The notes beneath the pieces were generated by a model. The model worked only from the letters and a program-made list of their open reading frames with translations. It was not told the DNA's origin and did not search any database. Below, piece after piece: positions 27,969 through 36,301 of a DNA stretch of 64,000 bases. How positions within the stretch are numbered: position 1 is the stretch's first letter; every line of letters begins with the position of its first letter. The DNA is from Georgenia thermotolerans (GTDB lineage: Bacteria; Actinomycetota; Actinomycetes; Actinomycetales; Actinomycetaceae). The translations under genes were made by a program, and so were the position numbers. The stretch spans positions 1 through 64,000 of the forward strand of contig NZ_VUKF01000002.1 in the NCBI RefSeq assembly GCF_009193185.1, written 5' to 3'.

Positions 27969-29164
27969 CAGGCCCCCTCGATCCCGAGGGCGGCGAGCCA
28001 GCGGCGCACCACGTGGGCCGTGCGCTCGGGGTCGACGAGGATCCGCGCCTGCCCGGCGAGCTCGACCAGGCGGGCCAGGTGCAGCACGGAGCGGCCCGCC
28101 TCCAGGCCGCCGAGCATGCGCGGGTGGCCCTGGTAGCCCTGGAGGTAGGAGACGAAGGCGACCCCCGTCTTGTAGTAGCTGGTCGGGGCGGCGAAGACGT
28201 GACGGGAGAGCTCGACGGTCGGGCCGAGAAGCTCGCGGTAGCCGGCCTCGTCACCCACGTCGAGGCGGCGGAGCGCCGCGGCGGCGGTCGGGGCGCACAG
28301 CGCGAAGGCGCCGAGCAGCGCGTCGCTGTGACCCTGCTCGTCCCCGGCGATGAGGTCGAGGTAGTTGTAGTCGTCCCCGGTCAGCACGCGCACGCCGTCC
28401 GGGAGCGCCCGGCGCATCGCGATCTCGCGGTCGGCGTCGAGGAGGGACATCTTGATGCCGGCGACCTTCCCGGCGCTGTCGGCGATGACGGCGCGGACCA
28501 CCTCGGTGGCGGCGTCGAGCGAGCCTCCGCCCCAGTAGCCGCGCAGCTGCGCATCGAACGCCGCGCCGAGCCAGTGCAGCACGACGGGCCGCCGCGCGGA
28601 CGCCAGCACCGTCCCGTACACGGCCGCGTAGTCCTCCGGCCCCCGCGCCGCCCGGGCGAGCTCGCGGCTGCACATGAGCACGGCGGTACCGCCGCGGGAC
28701 TCCACGAAGTCCAGCTGCTCGAGGTAGGCGTCGGTGACGGCGGCGAGATCCGCCGGCCCGGTGAGCTGGTCGGTGGCCACGCCGACGACGACGCGCCCGT
28801 CCGGGCTGCCGTAGAGCTCGGTGCACCGGGCGAGGGAGGCCTCGACGAGCGTCTGGACGTCCGGCCAGGTGATGCCCATCCCGCGCTGCGCGGTGTCCAT
28901 CGCCTCGGCGACGCCGAGCCCGGTGGCCCAGACCCGCTCGCGGACGGCGAGCGTGGCGGGCCAGTCCACCTGCCCCGGCGCGGCCGGCGTGGCACTGGTC
29001 AGCGGGTCGGCGACGACGTGGGCGGCCGCATAGGCCACCCGGGAGCGCGGCGGGGCGCCTCGCTCCGCCCCCTCCGGGGCGGGCAGCAGCTCGACCTCGG
29101 CGAGCGTGCCGTCCGGGCGCGGCAGGGCCACGGTCGTGGCCCGCCTCAGGCTGGTGGTAGTCAC
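27968..29164 (-). CDS. DUF993 family protein (dihydrodipicolinate synthase-like aldolase fold)
   Basis: 398 residues. I recognise DUF993, a group related to the DapA/NAL aldolases: a TIM-barrel core with VGVATDQLTG, the lysine-bearing strand GKVAGIKMSLLD where DapA-type enzymes form their Schiff base, and TGDDYNYLDLIAGD. No member I know of has an assigned reaction. In this operon it could cleave or form a carbon-carbon bond in a keto-acid intermediate (inference). ATG 29164; 12 nt separate it from the SDR gene. Confidence 0.8.
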   Translation of the reverse strand: MTTTSLRRATTVALPRPDGTLAEVELLPAPEGAERGAPPRSRVAYAAAHVVADPLTSATPAAPGQVDWPATLAVRERVWATGLGVAEAMDTAQRGMGITWPDVQTLVEASLARCTELYGSPDGRVVVGVATDQLTGPADLAAVTDAYLEQLDFVESRGGTAVLMCSRELARAARGPEDYAAVYGTVLASARRPVVLHWLGAAFDAQLRGYWGGGSLDAATEVVRAVIADSAGKVAGIKMSLLDADREIAMRRALPDGVRVLTGDDYNYLDLIAGDEQGHSDALLGAFALCAPTAAAALRRLDVGDEAGYRELLGPTVELSRHVFAAPTSYYKTGVAFVSYLQGYQGHPRMLGGLEAGRSVLHLARLVELAGQARILVDPERTAHVVRRWLAALGIEGA

Positions 29165-29176
29165 CGTGTCTCCTTC

Positions 29177-29914
29177 TCAGACCAGGGCGTAGCCGCCGTC
29201 GACGGGCAGCGTGTGCCCGGTGACGAAGCCGGCGGCGTCGGACAGCAGGAACAGGGCGGGTCCGGTCACGTCCGCGGGCCGGCCGAAGCGGCCCATGGGC
29301 GTGCGCGCGAGGATCCGGTCGTGGTTCTCGGGCCGGGCGAGCATCTCGGCGGTCATCTCGGTGACGATGTACCCCGGTGCGATGGCGTTGATCCGCGGCC
29401 CGGTGCCGCCCAGCTCGGCGGCCAGGCCGCGGACGAGGTGGGACAGGGCCGCCTTGACCGAGCCGTAGGGCACGATCCCGGGCACGGCGCGGTCCGCGGA
29501 CATCGAGGAGATGGCGAGGACGCTGCCCGGGCGGTCGTCGGTGCCGCGCTGGAGGGCGCCGACCAGCGCCCGGACGGTGCGGTAGAAGGACGAGAGGTTC
29601 ACGTCGAGCAGCCGGGCCCAGTCGGCCTCGGCGATGTCGACCGCCGCGGTGCGCACCTGGATGCCGGCCGCGACGACGAGGTGGTCCAGGCCGCGGCCGT
29701 CCAGCCACGCCGTCAGCTCGCCGGGGAAGTCCGGCGCCGCGACGTCGGCCTGCAGGGCGGCCTGGGAGACGGCCGCCGCGACGTCCGTGACAGCCGGGTT
29801 GCGGTCGACGAACAGCACCTCGGCGCCCGCTCCGGCGAGGGCCTGGGCGATGTCGCGTCCGATGCCGCTCGCCGCGCCGGTGACGATGGCGGTGCGCCCG
29901 GCGAACTCGCTCAT
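29177..29914 (-). CDS. Short-chain dehydrogenase/reductase
   Basis: 245 residues with a complete classical SDR set: TGAASGIG (12-19) for the cofactor, an ISSMS strand carrying the catalytic Ser, YGSVK with Tyr and Lys, and the C-terminal VDGGYAL. An aspartate in the second strand (LFVDRNP) favours NAD. The substrate is unknown; in context a hydroxy-acid, 3-hydroxyacyl-CoA or sugar acid is plausible. The ATG overlaps the TGA of the crotonase gene, indicating coupled translation. Confidence 0.9.
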   Translation of the reverse strand: MSEFAGRTAIVTGAASGIGRDIAQALAGAGAEVLFVDRNPAVTDVAAAVSQAALQADVAAPDFPGELTAWLDGRGLDHLVVAAGIQVRTAAVDIAEADWARLLDVNLSSFYRTVRALVGALQRGTDDRPGSVLAISSMSADRAVPGIVPYGSVKAALSHLVRGLAAELGGTGPRINAIAPGYIVTEMTAEMLARPENHDRILARTPMGRFGRPADVTGPALFLLSDAAGFVTGHTLPVDGGYALV

Positions 29915-30693
29915 CGGGCGGCCGCCTTCGCGGCCGCCCGCGCCGCCTTGGCGGCGAGGAAGTCGGCCATCCGGCCGGCGAACTCCTCGCCGGGGAGGGT
30001 GTGCTCGCTGAGCTCGGTGAGCGCGGCGGCGGAGGCCTCCACGCCATCGGCGAGCAGCTCACGGTTGAGCCAGCGCTTGGAGCGGGCGACGGCGTCCGGG
30101 GCGCCCGCGGCGATGCCGGCCAGGACACGGGCGAGCGTCGGCTCGAGCTCGTCGGCGCCGACCGCGTAGGTGGCCAGGCCGAGCTCCTTGGCCTCGGCGT
30201 GGCCGATGACGTCGCCCGCCAGCGCCAGGCGGGCGCCGAGCCGGCGGCTCGAGGCGGCGGGCATGGCGCCGAAGTAGACGGTGGCCCACACGCCGATCTT
30301 CGTCTCCGGGAGCCCGAACGTGGCGTCGGGGCCGGCGATGACGATGTCGCTCCAGGTCACGAGCTCCACCCCGCCGCCCAGCGCCGAGCCCTCGACGACC
30401 GAGACGACCGGGAGGGGGGAGGCGGCGATGGCGCGGAAGGTCGGCAGCATGCCGGTGACGAAGTAGTCGACGCCGGCCTGCGGGGTGTCCAGGGCGCGCA
30501 TGGCGTCGATGTCGTTGCCGGCGCAGAACGACCGGGCGTCCCCGCGCAGCACGATCGCGCGGTTGGCCGGGTTCTCGGCGGCCCGCTCGACGGCCTCGCG
30601 CAGCGCCGTCCAGGCGGCGAGGTCCATGGAGTTGCGCTTGGCGGGCCGGTCGAACTGGACGACGACGTGGTCGTCGTGCTGGGTGGTGATCAT
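29911..30693 (-). CDS. Enoyl-CoA hydratase/isomerase (crotonase) family protein
   Basis: 260 residues with the crotonase oxyanion-hole segments FCAGNDI and ALGGGVEL and the second catalytic-region motif GLPETKIG, so both glutamate positions of true hydratases appear present. It acts on acyl-CoA thioesters, supplied presumably by the CoA-transferase encoded 13 nt upstream. The C-terminus is an Ala/Lys-rich helix. Placing an acyl-CoA enzyme next to an SDR and sugar-type isomerases is unusual for simple sugar catabolism. Confidence 0.9.
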   Translation of the reverse strand: MITTQHDDHVVVQFDRPAKRNSMDLAAWTALREAVERAAENPANRAIVLRGDARSFCAGNDIDAMRALDTPQAGVDYFVTGMLPTFRAIAASPLPVVSVVEGSALGGGVELVTWSDIVIAGPDATFGLPETKIGVWATVYFGAMPAASSRRLGARLALAGDVIGHAEAKELGLATYAVGADELEPTLARVLAGIAAGAPDAVARSKRWLNRELLADGVEASAAALTELSEHTLPGEEFAGRMADFLAAKAARAAAKAAAR

Positions 30694-30706
30694 GGTTCTC
30701 TCCTCC

Positions 30707-32260
30707 TCACGCCACGGGCGCGAGCTGGTCGGTGGTGGCGAGCGGGGCGAAGCAGGCGGCGGGCATCGGGGCGACGGCCCGGACGAGGGGCCGGAAGTCG
30801 AGGTGGGCGAGGATGTCGCGCTCGATGTCGATCCCGGGGGCCACCTCGATGAGCTCCAGGCCGTCGGCGGTGAGCTGGAACACGCACCGCTCCGTGACGT
30901 ACAGCGCGCGGCGGCCCTGGGCGGCGGCGTAGGGGCCGGCGTAGGTGACCTCCTCGACCTCGGGCACGAACTTGGCCACCTGGCCCTCCTGGTCGATGAC
31001 CAGCCGACCGTCCTCGAGGTGGACGCGCAGGCCCTTGGCCGTGAAGGAGCCGCAGAAGACGGCGGTGCGGGCGTTCTGGCTGATGTCCACGAACCCGCCG
31101 GGTCCCATGACCTTGCCGCCGAAGGCGGAGACGTTCACGTTGCCGTGCCGGTCGGTCTGGGCCATGCCCAGGCAGGTGACATCGATGAGGCCGCCGGCGA
31201 AGATGTCGAACTGGACGGCCGAGCTGACCCGGGCGCTGGGCCCCGTGGCCATCCCGAACAGGTCACCGAGCTCGGGCACCCCGTTGTACAGGCCCTGCTC
31301 GACGGCGAGCTGCACCGTGCCCAGGCGCCCCTCCTCGCGCAGCACCTTCCCGACGTCCGCGCTCATGCCGAAGCCGAGGTTGAGCACGTCGCCCGCCCCG
31401 ACCTCCATGGCGGCCCGGCGCGCCACCACCGCCCGGATCGGGTCGGTGATGCCCGCGGGCCCCTCGAGGCTCGCGGGGGCGACGGGTGCGAACAGTGCCG
31501 GGTCCTCCTCACAGACGTAGGTCTGGGTCTGCTCCGGCACCACCACCACGTAGTCGACGAGCGCCCCGGGCAGGAAGACCCGCCGGGGGTCGATCCGCTC
31601 CACCCGCCGCTTGACCTGGACGATGACCACGCCGCCGTTGCCGCGCGCAGCCTGGGCGGCCTCGAGGGCGTCGAGGATGGCGGGCTCGGCGTCAGCCCCG
31701 ATGTTGCCCTGGTCGTCCACCTCGGTGCCGCGCACGATGGCGACGTCGACCTGGAGCGGCTTGTAGCGCAGGAACTCCTCGCCGTCGAGCTCGAGGACCT
31801 CGACGAGCTCCTCGGTGGCGGCACCGTTGGCGCGACAGCCCTTCAGACGCGGGTCGGCGAAGGTGTGCAGTCCCGTCCGGGTGATGTAGCCGGGCCGGCG
31901 GGCGCCGGACTCGCGGTACAGGTGGGTGATCACCCCGGCGGGCATGACGTACGCCGCGATCTTCTCCTCGGCGGCGAGCTGCATCATCGAGGCGGACCAG
32001 GTCCAGTGCCCGCCGATGACCTTGCGGACCATGCCCTCGTGCGCGAAGCCGTTGACGCCGCGGGAGCCGCGGTCGCCCACGCCGAGGGCGTGGACGAGGG
32101 TGAGGTCGCGCGGCGAGGCGCCGTCCAGGAAGCGCCGCTCGACCGCGGCGATGACCGCCGTGGGTTCGAGCATGCCGCCGCCGTTGGCCGCCAGGGCGAC
32201 CGTCGCGCCGTCGCGCACGTGCGCGGCCGCTTCCTCCGCGGTGAGGAACTGCACCGTCAT
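30707..32260 (-). CDS. Fused acyl-CoA:carboxylate CoA-transferase 2
   Basis: 517 residues, same two-half architecture as CoA-transferase 1 (TGLHTFADPRL, VPEQTQTYV, LNLGFGMSADV and the active-site Glu in VEQGLYNGVPE), but clearly diverged from it. First gene of the operon CoA-transferase - crotonase - SDR - DUF993 - TIM-barrel isomerase. The start is ATG 32260 behind GGAGGT. The class C palindrome lies 32 nt upstream, in promoter position. The probable role is activation of the pathway acid to its CoA ester. Confidence 0.88.
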   Translation of the reverse strand: MTVQFLTAEEAAAHVRDGATVALAANGGGMLEPTAVIAAVERRFLDGASPRDLTLVHALGVGDRGSRGVNGFAHEGMVRKVIGGHWTWSASMMQLAAEEKIAAYVMPAGVITHLYRESGARRPGYITRTGLHTFADPRLKGCRANGAATEELVEVLELDGEEFLRYKPLQVDVAIVRGTEVDDQGNIGADAEPAILDALEAAQAARGNGGVVIVQVKRRVERIDPRRVFLPGALVDYVVVVPEQTQTYVCEEDPALFAPVAPASLEGPAGITDPIRAVVARRAAMEVGAGDVLNLGFGMSADVGKVLREEGRLGTVQLAVEQGLYNGVPELGDLFGMATGPSARVSSAVQFDIFAGGLIDVTCLGMAQTDRHGNVNVSAFGGKVMGPGGFVDISQNARTAVFCGSFTAKGLRVHLEDGRLVIDQEGQVAKFVPEVEEVTYAGPYAAAQGRRALYVTERCVFQLTADGLELIEVAPGIDIERDILAHLDFRPLVRAVAPMPAACFAPLATTDQLAPVA

Positions 32261-32291
32261 CGTTGACCTCCGTCGTGTTGGGCTACGGCGC

Positions 32292-32307
32292 ATGTAACCG
32301 GATACAT
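32292..32307 (-). promoter_or_regulatory. Class C operator palindrome before CoA-transferase 2
   Basis: ATGTAACCGGATACAT has outer halves ATGTA/TACAT that are perfect inverted repeats and a central CCGG. It agrees with the TRAP site at TGTAACCGG-TAC. It is 32 nt from the ATG of the operon. Confidence 0.6.
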
Positions 32308-32420
32308 CCGCGAGAGGCAACCGGCCGCACGACGTCCCACGCCGCCGTCCTCGGGCGACGCCACCGCGCTGACCTGCGGCGATACGGTCTCCGACGGGAC
32401 GGGGACGTGCCGCAGAGGGG

Positions 32421-32442
32421 GTGCCCGGTTGCCGTCTGTTGC
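32421..32442 (-). promoter_or_regulatory. Possible fifth class A site, upstream of glycerate kinase
   Basis: On the minus strand it begins GCAAC-N4-GGCAAC, matching the core pattern of the other class A sites, but the third TTGC element is missing. It is 67 nt before the glycerate kinase start. Confidence 0.35.
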
Positions 32443-32497
32443 CCCCGGGGCCCCTGCCGCACGGTCGGTGAGGCGCCGGTGCGGGCACCGCCACGGC

Positions 32498-32503
32498 TAG
32501 GGT
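32498..32503 (+). promoter_or_regulatory. -10 box of a leaderless promoter (glycerate kinase)
   Basis: TAGGGT ends 6 nt before GTG 32510, which puts the transcript start at or next to the start codon and selects this GTG over the one at 32504. Confidence 0.65.
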
Positions 32504-32509
32504 GTGGCC

Positions 32510-33724
32510 GTGCTCGCAGCCCAGCCCCTCTCCGTGCTCGTCGCCCCCGACTCCTTCAAGGGCTCGGCCAGCGCCGAGGAGGTCTGCGCGGCGGTCGCCG
32601 CCGGCGTCCGCGGGGTCTGCCCGGACGCCCGGGTGACCACGGTGCCGATGGCGGACGGGGGCGAGGGCAGCCTCGACGCCCTCATGGCCGCCTGGCACGT
32701 GCGGCCCACCGAGGTGACCACCGTCGACGCCCTGGGCCGGCCCTGCACCGCGCGCCTGGGCCTGGCCCCCGGCGGCCGGACCGCCGTGGTCGAGCTGGCG
32801 GAGGCGTCCGGGCTGCCACGCGTGAGCGACCGGCCGCCCGCGCCGCTCGACGCTCACACGGTCGGGGCCGGCGAGCTCGCCCGCGCCGCGCTCGACGCGG
32901 GGGCCGAGGAGGTGCTCGTGCTGGTGGGAGGCTCGGCCAGCACGGACGGCGGCACCGGCATCCTCCACGCCCTGGGCGTCCGCTTCCGGGACGCCGCGGG
33001 CGAGGCCGTCCGGCCGGGCGGCCGGCACCTGGCACGCATCGCGACCGTCGACGTCACCGGGCTGCACCCGCGGGCGCGGGCCGTGCGCTGGCGCATCGCC
33101 GTCGACGTCGACAACCCGCTGACCGGCCCGCGCGGGGCGGCCGCCGTCTTCGGCCCGCAGAAGGGCGCTGACCGCGACGACGTGGCCGCGCTGGAGCGTG
33201 GCCTGCAGAGCTACGCGCGTGTCCTCGCCACCGCGGCCGGGTGCGAGCCCACGAGCCTCACCACGCTTCCCGGCGGGGGAGCCGCCGGAGGCGTACCGGT
33301 CGGCCTGCACGCCCTGCTCGGCGCCGAGCTGGCGCCGGGCTCCCGCCTGGTGGCCGACGCCGTCGGCCTGGCCGAGGCGATGACCGGTGCGGACCTCGTG
33401 ATCACCGGCGAGGGGGCGTGCGACGACCAGTCCCTCCACGGCAAGGTCGTCGACCTCGTCGCGACCACGGCCCGTGGCCTGCCGCGCCCGCCCGCGGTCG
33501 TCGTCCTCGCCGGGGCGGTGCGGGTGGGCCAGGACGAGCTGGCCGGGCACGGCGTCGCCGCGGCGCTCTCGATCGCTCCGGGGCCCGCCACGCTCGCCGA
33601 GCTCACCGGCCGGACGGCGGAGCTGCTGGCGGAGCGGGCCGGGGCGGTGACCGGTCTGTACCTCGCCGGTCGGGCCGCCGCGCAGCGCACGGTCGAACCG
33701 GCCGCCGTCCCGCCCGGGGACTGA
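32510..33724 (+). CDS. Glycerate kinase
   Basis: 404 residues of the GarK/GlxK-type glycerate kinase family: APDSFKGSASAEEVCAA at the N-terminus, PMADGGEGS, then VGGSASTDGGTG and GAAGGVPVGLHALLGAEL. It phosphorylates D-glycerate to 2- or 3-phosphoglycerate, feeding three-carbon acids from sugar-acid breakdown into glycolysis. This fits the neighbouring uronate and unknown acid pathways. It is transcribed away from the CoA-transferase operon. Start chosen from the leaderless promoter. Confidence 0.92.
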   Translation: MLAAQPLSVLVAPDSFKGSASAEEVCAAVAAGVRGVCPDARVTTVPMADGGEGSLDALMAAWHVRPTEVTTVDALGRPCTARLGLAPGGRTAVVELAEASGLPRVSDRPPAPLDAHTVGAGELARAALDAGAEEVLVLVGGSASTDGGTGILHALGVRFRDAAGEAVRPGGRHLARIATVDVTGLHPRARAVRWRIAVDVDNPLTGPRGAAAVFGPQKGADRDDVAALERGLQSYARVLATAAGCEPTSLTTLPGGGAAGGVPVGLHALLGAELAPGSRLVADAVGLAEAMTGADLVITGEGACDDQSLHGKVVDLVATTARGLPRPPAVVVLAGAVRVGQDELAGHGVAAALSIAPGPATLAELTGRTAELLAERAGAVTGLYLAGRAAAQRTVEPAAVPPGD

Positions 33725-33752
33725 GGTCCCGGGGGAGAGCTGGTGGCCTGCG

Positions 33753-33758
33753 TAGACT
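33753..33758 (+). promoter_or_regulatory. -10 box of a leaderless promoter (HbpS-like gene)
   Basis: TAGACT lies 8 nt before ATG 33767; no ribosome-binding site is present in between. Confidence 0.55.
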
Positions 33759-33766
33759 CCCCGCCC

Positions 33767-34249
33767 ATGACCACCGCCACCACCGAGCTCTACGAGCGCA
33801 TCCTCGCCGACGAGGCCGAGATCGTCTTCCCGTCCTTCGACCGGCAGGACGCCTGGGAGCTGGGCTGCCAGATGCGCGCGGCCGCGCTCGCCCGGTCCCT
33901 GCCGATCGTCATCGGCATCGTGCTCGGCCAGCAGCAGGTGTTCCGCTCGGCGCTGGACGGTTCGAGCGCGGACAACGACGCCTGGCTCGCGCGGAAGACC
34001 GCCGTCGTCCTGCGGTACGGGCGCAGCTCGATGGGCGTGGGGGAGCTGTTCCGGGTCCAGGGCCGCGTCTTCGAACGTGACAGCCGCCTGGACCCGGACG
34101 CCTTCGCCGCCCACGGCGGCGTGTTCCCGGTGCAGGTGGCCGGCACCGGCGTCGTGGGGGCGGTGGGCGTGTCCGGCCTTCCTCAGGCGGAGGACCATGC
34201 CTTCGTCGTCGGTCAGCTCCGCGAGTTCCTCGCGGCCCGCCGCCGCTAG
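33767..34249 (+). CDS. HbpS/UPF0303-like small protein
   Basis: 160 residues resembling the UPF0303 branch of the heme-degrading/HbpS-like domain family (FDRQDAWELGCQM; ALDGSSADNDAWLARK; GVVGAVGVSGLPQAEDH). Members bind heme or small oxidised ligands or act as sensor components; no enzymatic residue set is certain. It has no signal peptide. It lies between glycerate kinase and a MarR gene on the same strand, each with its own leaderless promoter. Confidence 0.75.
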   Translation: MTTATTELYERILADEAEIVFPSFDRQDAWELGCQMRAAALARSLPIVIGIVLGQQQVFRSALDGSSADNDAWLARKTAVVLRYGRSSMGVGELFRVQGRVFERDSRLDPDAFAAHGGVFPVQVAGTGVVGAVGVSGLPQAEDHAFVVGQLREFLAARRR

Positions 34250-34281
34250 CGCCGGTACACCGCCCGGGGCGGCGGGGCCCG

Positions 34282-34287
34282 TAGGGT
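34282..34287 (+). promoter_or_regulatory. -10 box of a leaderless promoter (MarR gene)
   Basis: TAGGGT ends 6 nt before ATG 34294. Confidence 0.6.
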
Positions 34288-34293
34288 GTGCCC

Positions 34294-34761
34294 ATGGAGA
34301 AGGCCCAGGTCACCGCGCCCGCCACGGCCACCGGCCGGCTGGCCGCGGAGGCGTGGGAGTCCCTCTTCCGCACCCAGGTCGCCCTCATGCGCCGGTTCGA
34401 GAACGACGGCGACTTCGCCCCGCTGCGCCCGCGCGAGTACGACGTGCTCTTCACCCTCAGCCGCGCCGAGGGCCGGCGGCTGCGGCTGCGCGACCTCAAC
34501 GACCAGGTCTTCATGAGCCAGCCCAGCCTCAGCCGGATGGTCGACCGGCTCGAGCGGCGGGGCCTGGTCGCCCGCGAGCCGGCGCCCGACGACGCCCGCG
34601 GGATCCTCGTCGGCCTCACCGAGGACGGGCTCGCCCTGCAGAAGCAGGTGGGCCGCCAGCACGTGCGCAGCATCGCGCGCTACGTGGGCGGCGCGCTGGA
34701 CGAGGACGAGCTGCGCACGCTGCTGGCGCTGACCTCGAAGCTGCGGGCCTACCGGCCCTGA
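34294..34761 (+). CDS. MarR-family transcriptional regulator
   Basis: 155 residues with a winged helix: LRLRDLNDQVFMSQPSLSRMVDRLERRGLV is the recognition-helix region (given in parts, near residues 67-96), followed by the wing REPAPDDARGILVGLT. MarR proteins are dimeric repressors that respond to small phenolic or redox signals. Neither the target nor the ligand can be told from sequence; neighbours are an HbpS-like gene and nhaA. ATG 34294 is fixed by the leaderless box. Confidence 0.88.
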   Translation: MEKAQVTAPATATGRLAAEAWESLFRTQVALMRRFENDGDFAPLRPREYDVLFTLSRAEGRRLRLRDLNDQVFMSQPSLSRMVDRLERRGLVAREPAPDDARGILVGLTEDGLALQKQVGRQHVRSIARYVGGALDEDELRTLLALTSKLRAYRP

Positions 34762-34779
34762 CTCACGCCCCGCCCGAGG

Positions 34780-34800
34780 GGCGGCGCGCCGAGCGCCGCC
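34780..34800 (+). terminator. Terminator after the MarR gene
   Basis: GGCGGCGC (34780-34787) and GCGCCGCC (34793-34800) form an 8-bp stem with a 5-nt loop, 19 nt after the stop. Confidence 0.5.
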
Positions 34801-34861
34801 GCACACGGGGTGTGGCACCGATCTCGGGTGCCGGCCCTGCCACCGGGGCAGCACCGTCCCG

Positions 34862-34928
34862 TATGCTGGGGGCAGGTGAGCCGGGAAGTCTGGTCGGCAC
34901 TGCTGCCGCCGACCCCAGGAGCCCCTTC
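34862..34928 (+). promoter_or_regulatory. nhaA promoter and structured 5' leader
   Basis: A TATGCT -10 box (34862-34867) is followed by about 55 nt of leader. The leader contains the segment CTGGTCGGC pairing with GCCGACC-CC-AG around a 9-nt loop, with a second GC-rich part beside it and the start codon shortly after. It may be a cis-acting RNA sensing an ion or pH. I cannot place it in a named riboswitch class. Confidence 0.4.
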
Positions 34929-36212
34929 GTGACCCAGCCGCGTGAGCACCACCACGTCCCGACCACCCACCCGCGTCGCGGCCTCGCCGTGCGCCTGCAG
35001 GACGAGCGCTTCTCCGGCCTGCTCCTGCTCGTGGCCGCCGTCCTCGCGCTGGTGTGGGCCAACTCGCCGTGGCGGGAGAGCTACTTCGCCCTCGCCGGCA
35101 CGGTGATCGGCCCCGCCGCCCTCCACCTCGACCTGCCGGTCTCCGCCTGGGCCGCGGACGGGCTGCTCGCCATCTTCTTCTTCGTCGTCGGCCTCGAGCT
35201 CAAGACCGAGTTCGTCACAGGCTCCCTGCGCAAGCTGAACGAGGCGCTGCTGCCCATGCTCGCCGCCGTCCTCGGCATGGCCGGCCCGGCGATCATCTAC
35301 ACCCTCGTCCAGGTCGGCACCGGCTCCGGCGCGACCGCGGGCTGGGCCATCCCCACGGCCACGGACATCGCCTTCGCCCTGGCGCTCCTGGGCATCTTCG
35401 GCAAGGGCCTGCCGCCCGCGCTGCGGGTGTTCCTCATGACCCTCGCGGTCGTCGACGACCTGCTCGCCATCACCGTCATCGCGATCTTCTACACCGAGGA
35501 GATCCACCTGCTGCCGCTGCTCGGGGCGCTGGCGCTCGTCGCCGTCTTCGCGCTGCTCGTGCGGCGACGCGTGAGCGCCTGGTGGGTGCTGGTCCCGCTC
35601 GGCCTCCTCGCGTGGGGGCTCATGCACGCCTCGGGCGTGCACGCCACGGTGGCGGGGGTGCTGCTCGGGCTGAGCGTTCCCGCCCGCGCCGGCCGGGGCG
35701 AGCACGACGCCATGACCCACCGGTTCGTCACCCGCGTGCAGCCGTGGTCGGCCGGCGTGGTGCTGCCGGTGTTCGCCTTCTTCGCGGCCGGCGTCTCCGT
35801 GGTCGACTCCGGCGGCATCGGCGAGGTGCTCTCCGACCCCATCGCGCTCGGCGTCATGGCCGGCCTCGTGTTCGGCAAGACGCTCGGCATCTGGGGCGGC
35901 GTGGCGGTGCTGGTGAAGACCACCCGCCTGCGCCTGGGCAACGGCGTGGACCTGGCCGACCTGCTCGGGGTCGCGATGCTCGCCGGGATCGGCTTCACCG
36001 TCTCCCTGCTCATCGCCGACCTCTCGTTCGGCGGAACCGATGCCGGCAGCTCGGCGAAGCTCGCCGTGATCGTCGGCTCCGTGATCGCCGCCCTCCTTGG
36101 TGGCATCACGCTCCGGCTGCGCGCCCGGGTCCGGGTCCGGGGTGCCGGTGCCCGCCGGGCGGGCGTCGGGCCCCGGCGTCGCGCCGTGCCCGCGGGTGCG
36201 CGGCGCCCGTAG
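34929..36212 (+). CDS. nhaA: Na+/H+ antiporter NhaA
   Basis: 427 residues, twelve helices. The ion-binding aspartates are in the family motifs ATDIAFALALL and VVDDLLAITVIA, and FFFVVGLELK and GIGFTVSLLIADL are also typical. It exchanges internal sodium for protons and supports growth in salt or alkaline conditions. The start is GTG 34929; GAGG-like bases are weak (CCAGGAGCCCC), placed 8 nt upstream. A basic Arg-rich tail of about 30 residues follows the last helix. The 5' leader looks structured. Confidence 0.93.
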   Translation: MTQPREHHHVPTTHPRRGLAVRLQDERFSGLLLLVAAVLALVWANSPWRESYFALAGTVIGPAALHLDLPVSAWAADGLLAIFFFVVGLELKTEFVTGSLRKLNEALLPMLAAVLGMAGPAIIYTLVQVGTGSGATAGWAIPTATDIAFALALLGIFGKGLPPALRVFLMTLAVVDDLLAITVIAIFYTEEIHLLPLLGALALVAVFALLVRRRVSAWWVLVPLGLLAWGLMHASGVHATVAGVLLGLSVPARAGRGEHDAMTHRFVTRVQPWSAGVVLPVFAFFAAGVSVVDSGGIGEVLSDPIALGVMAGLVFGKTLGIWGGVAVLVKTTRLRLGNGVDLADLLGVAMLAGIGFTVSLLIADLSFGGTDAGSSAKLAVIVGSVIAALLGGITLRLRARVRVRGAGARRAGVGPRRRAVPAGARRP

Positions 36213-36238
36213 TCCTCGTCCGCGCGCCGGCACGGCGT

Positions 36239-36266
36239 GGCCGGCCCGCACGAGGGCGGGCCGGCC
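36239..36266. terminator. Terminator between nhaA and dps
   Basis: GGCCGGCCCGC (36239-36249) and GCGGGCCGGCC (36256-36266) form an 11-bp stem with a 6-nt loop between two convergent genes. Confidence 0.7.
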
Positions 36267-36301
36267 GGCGCTGAGGGCGGGGCGGCCGCCGCTGAGCCCG
36301 C

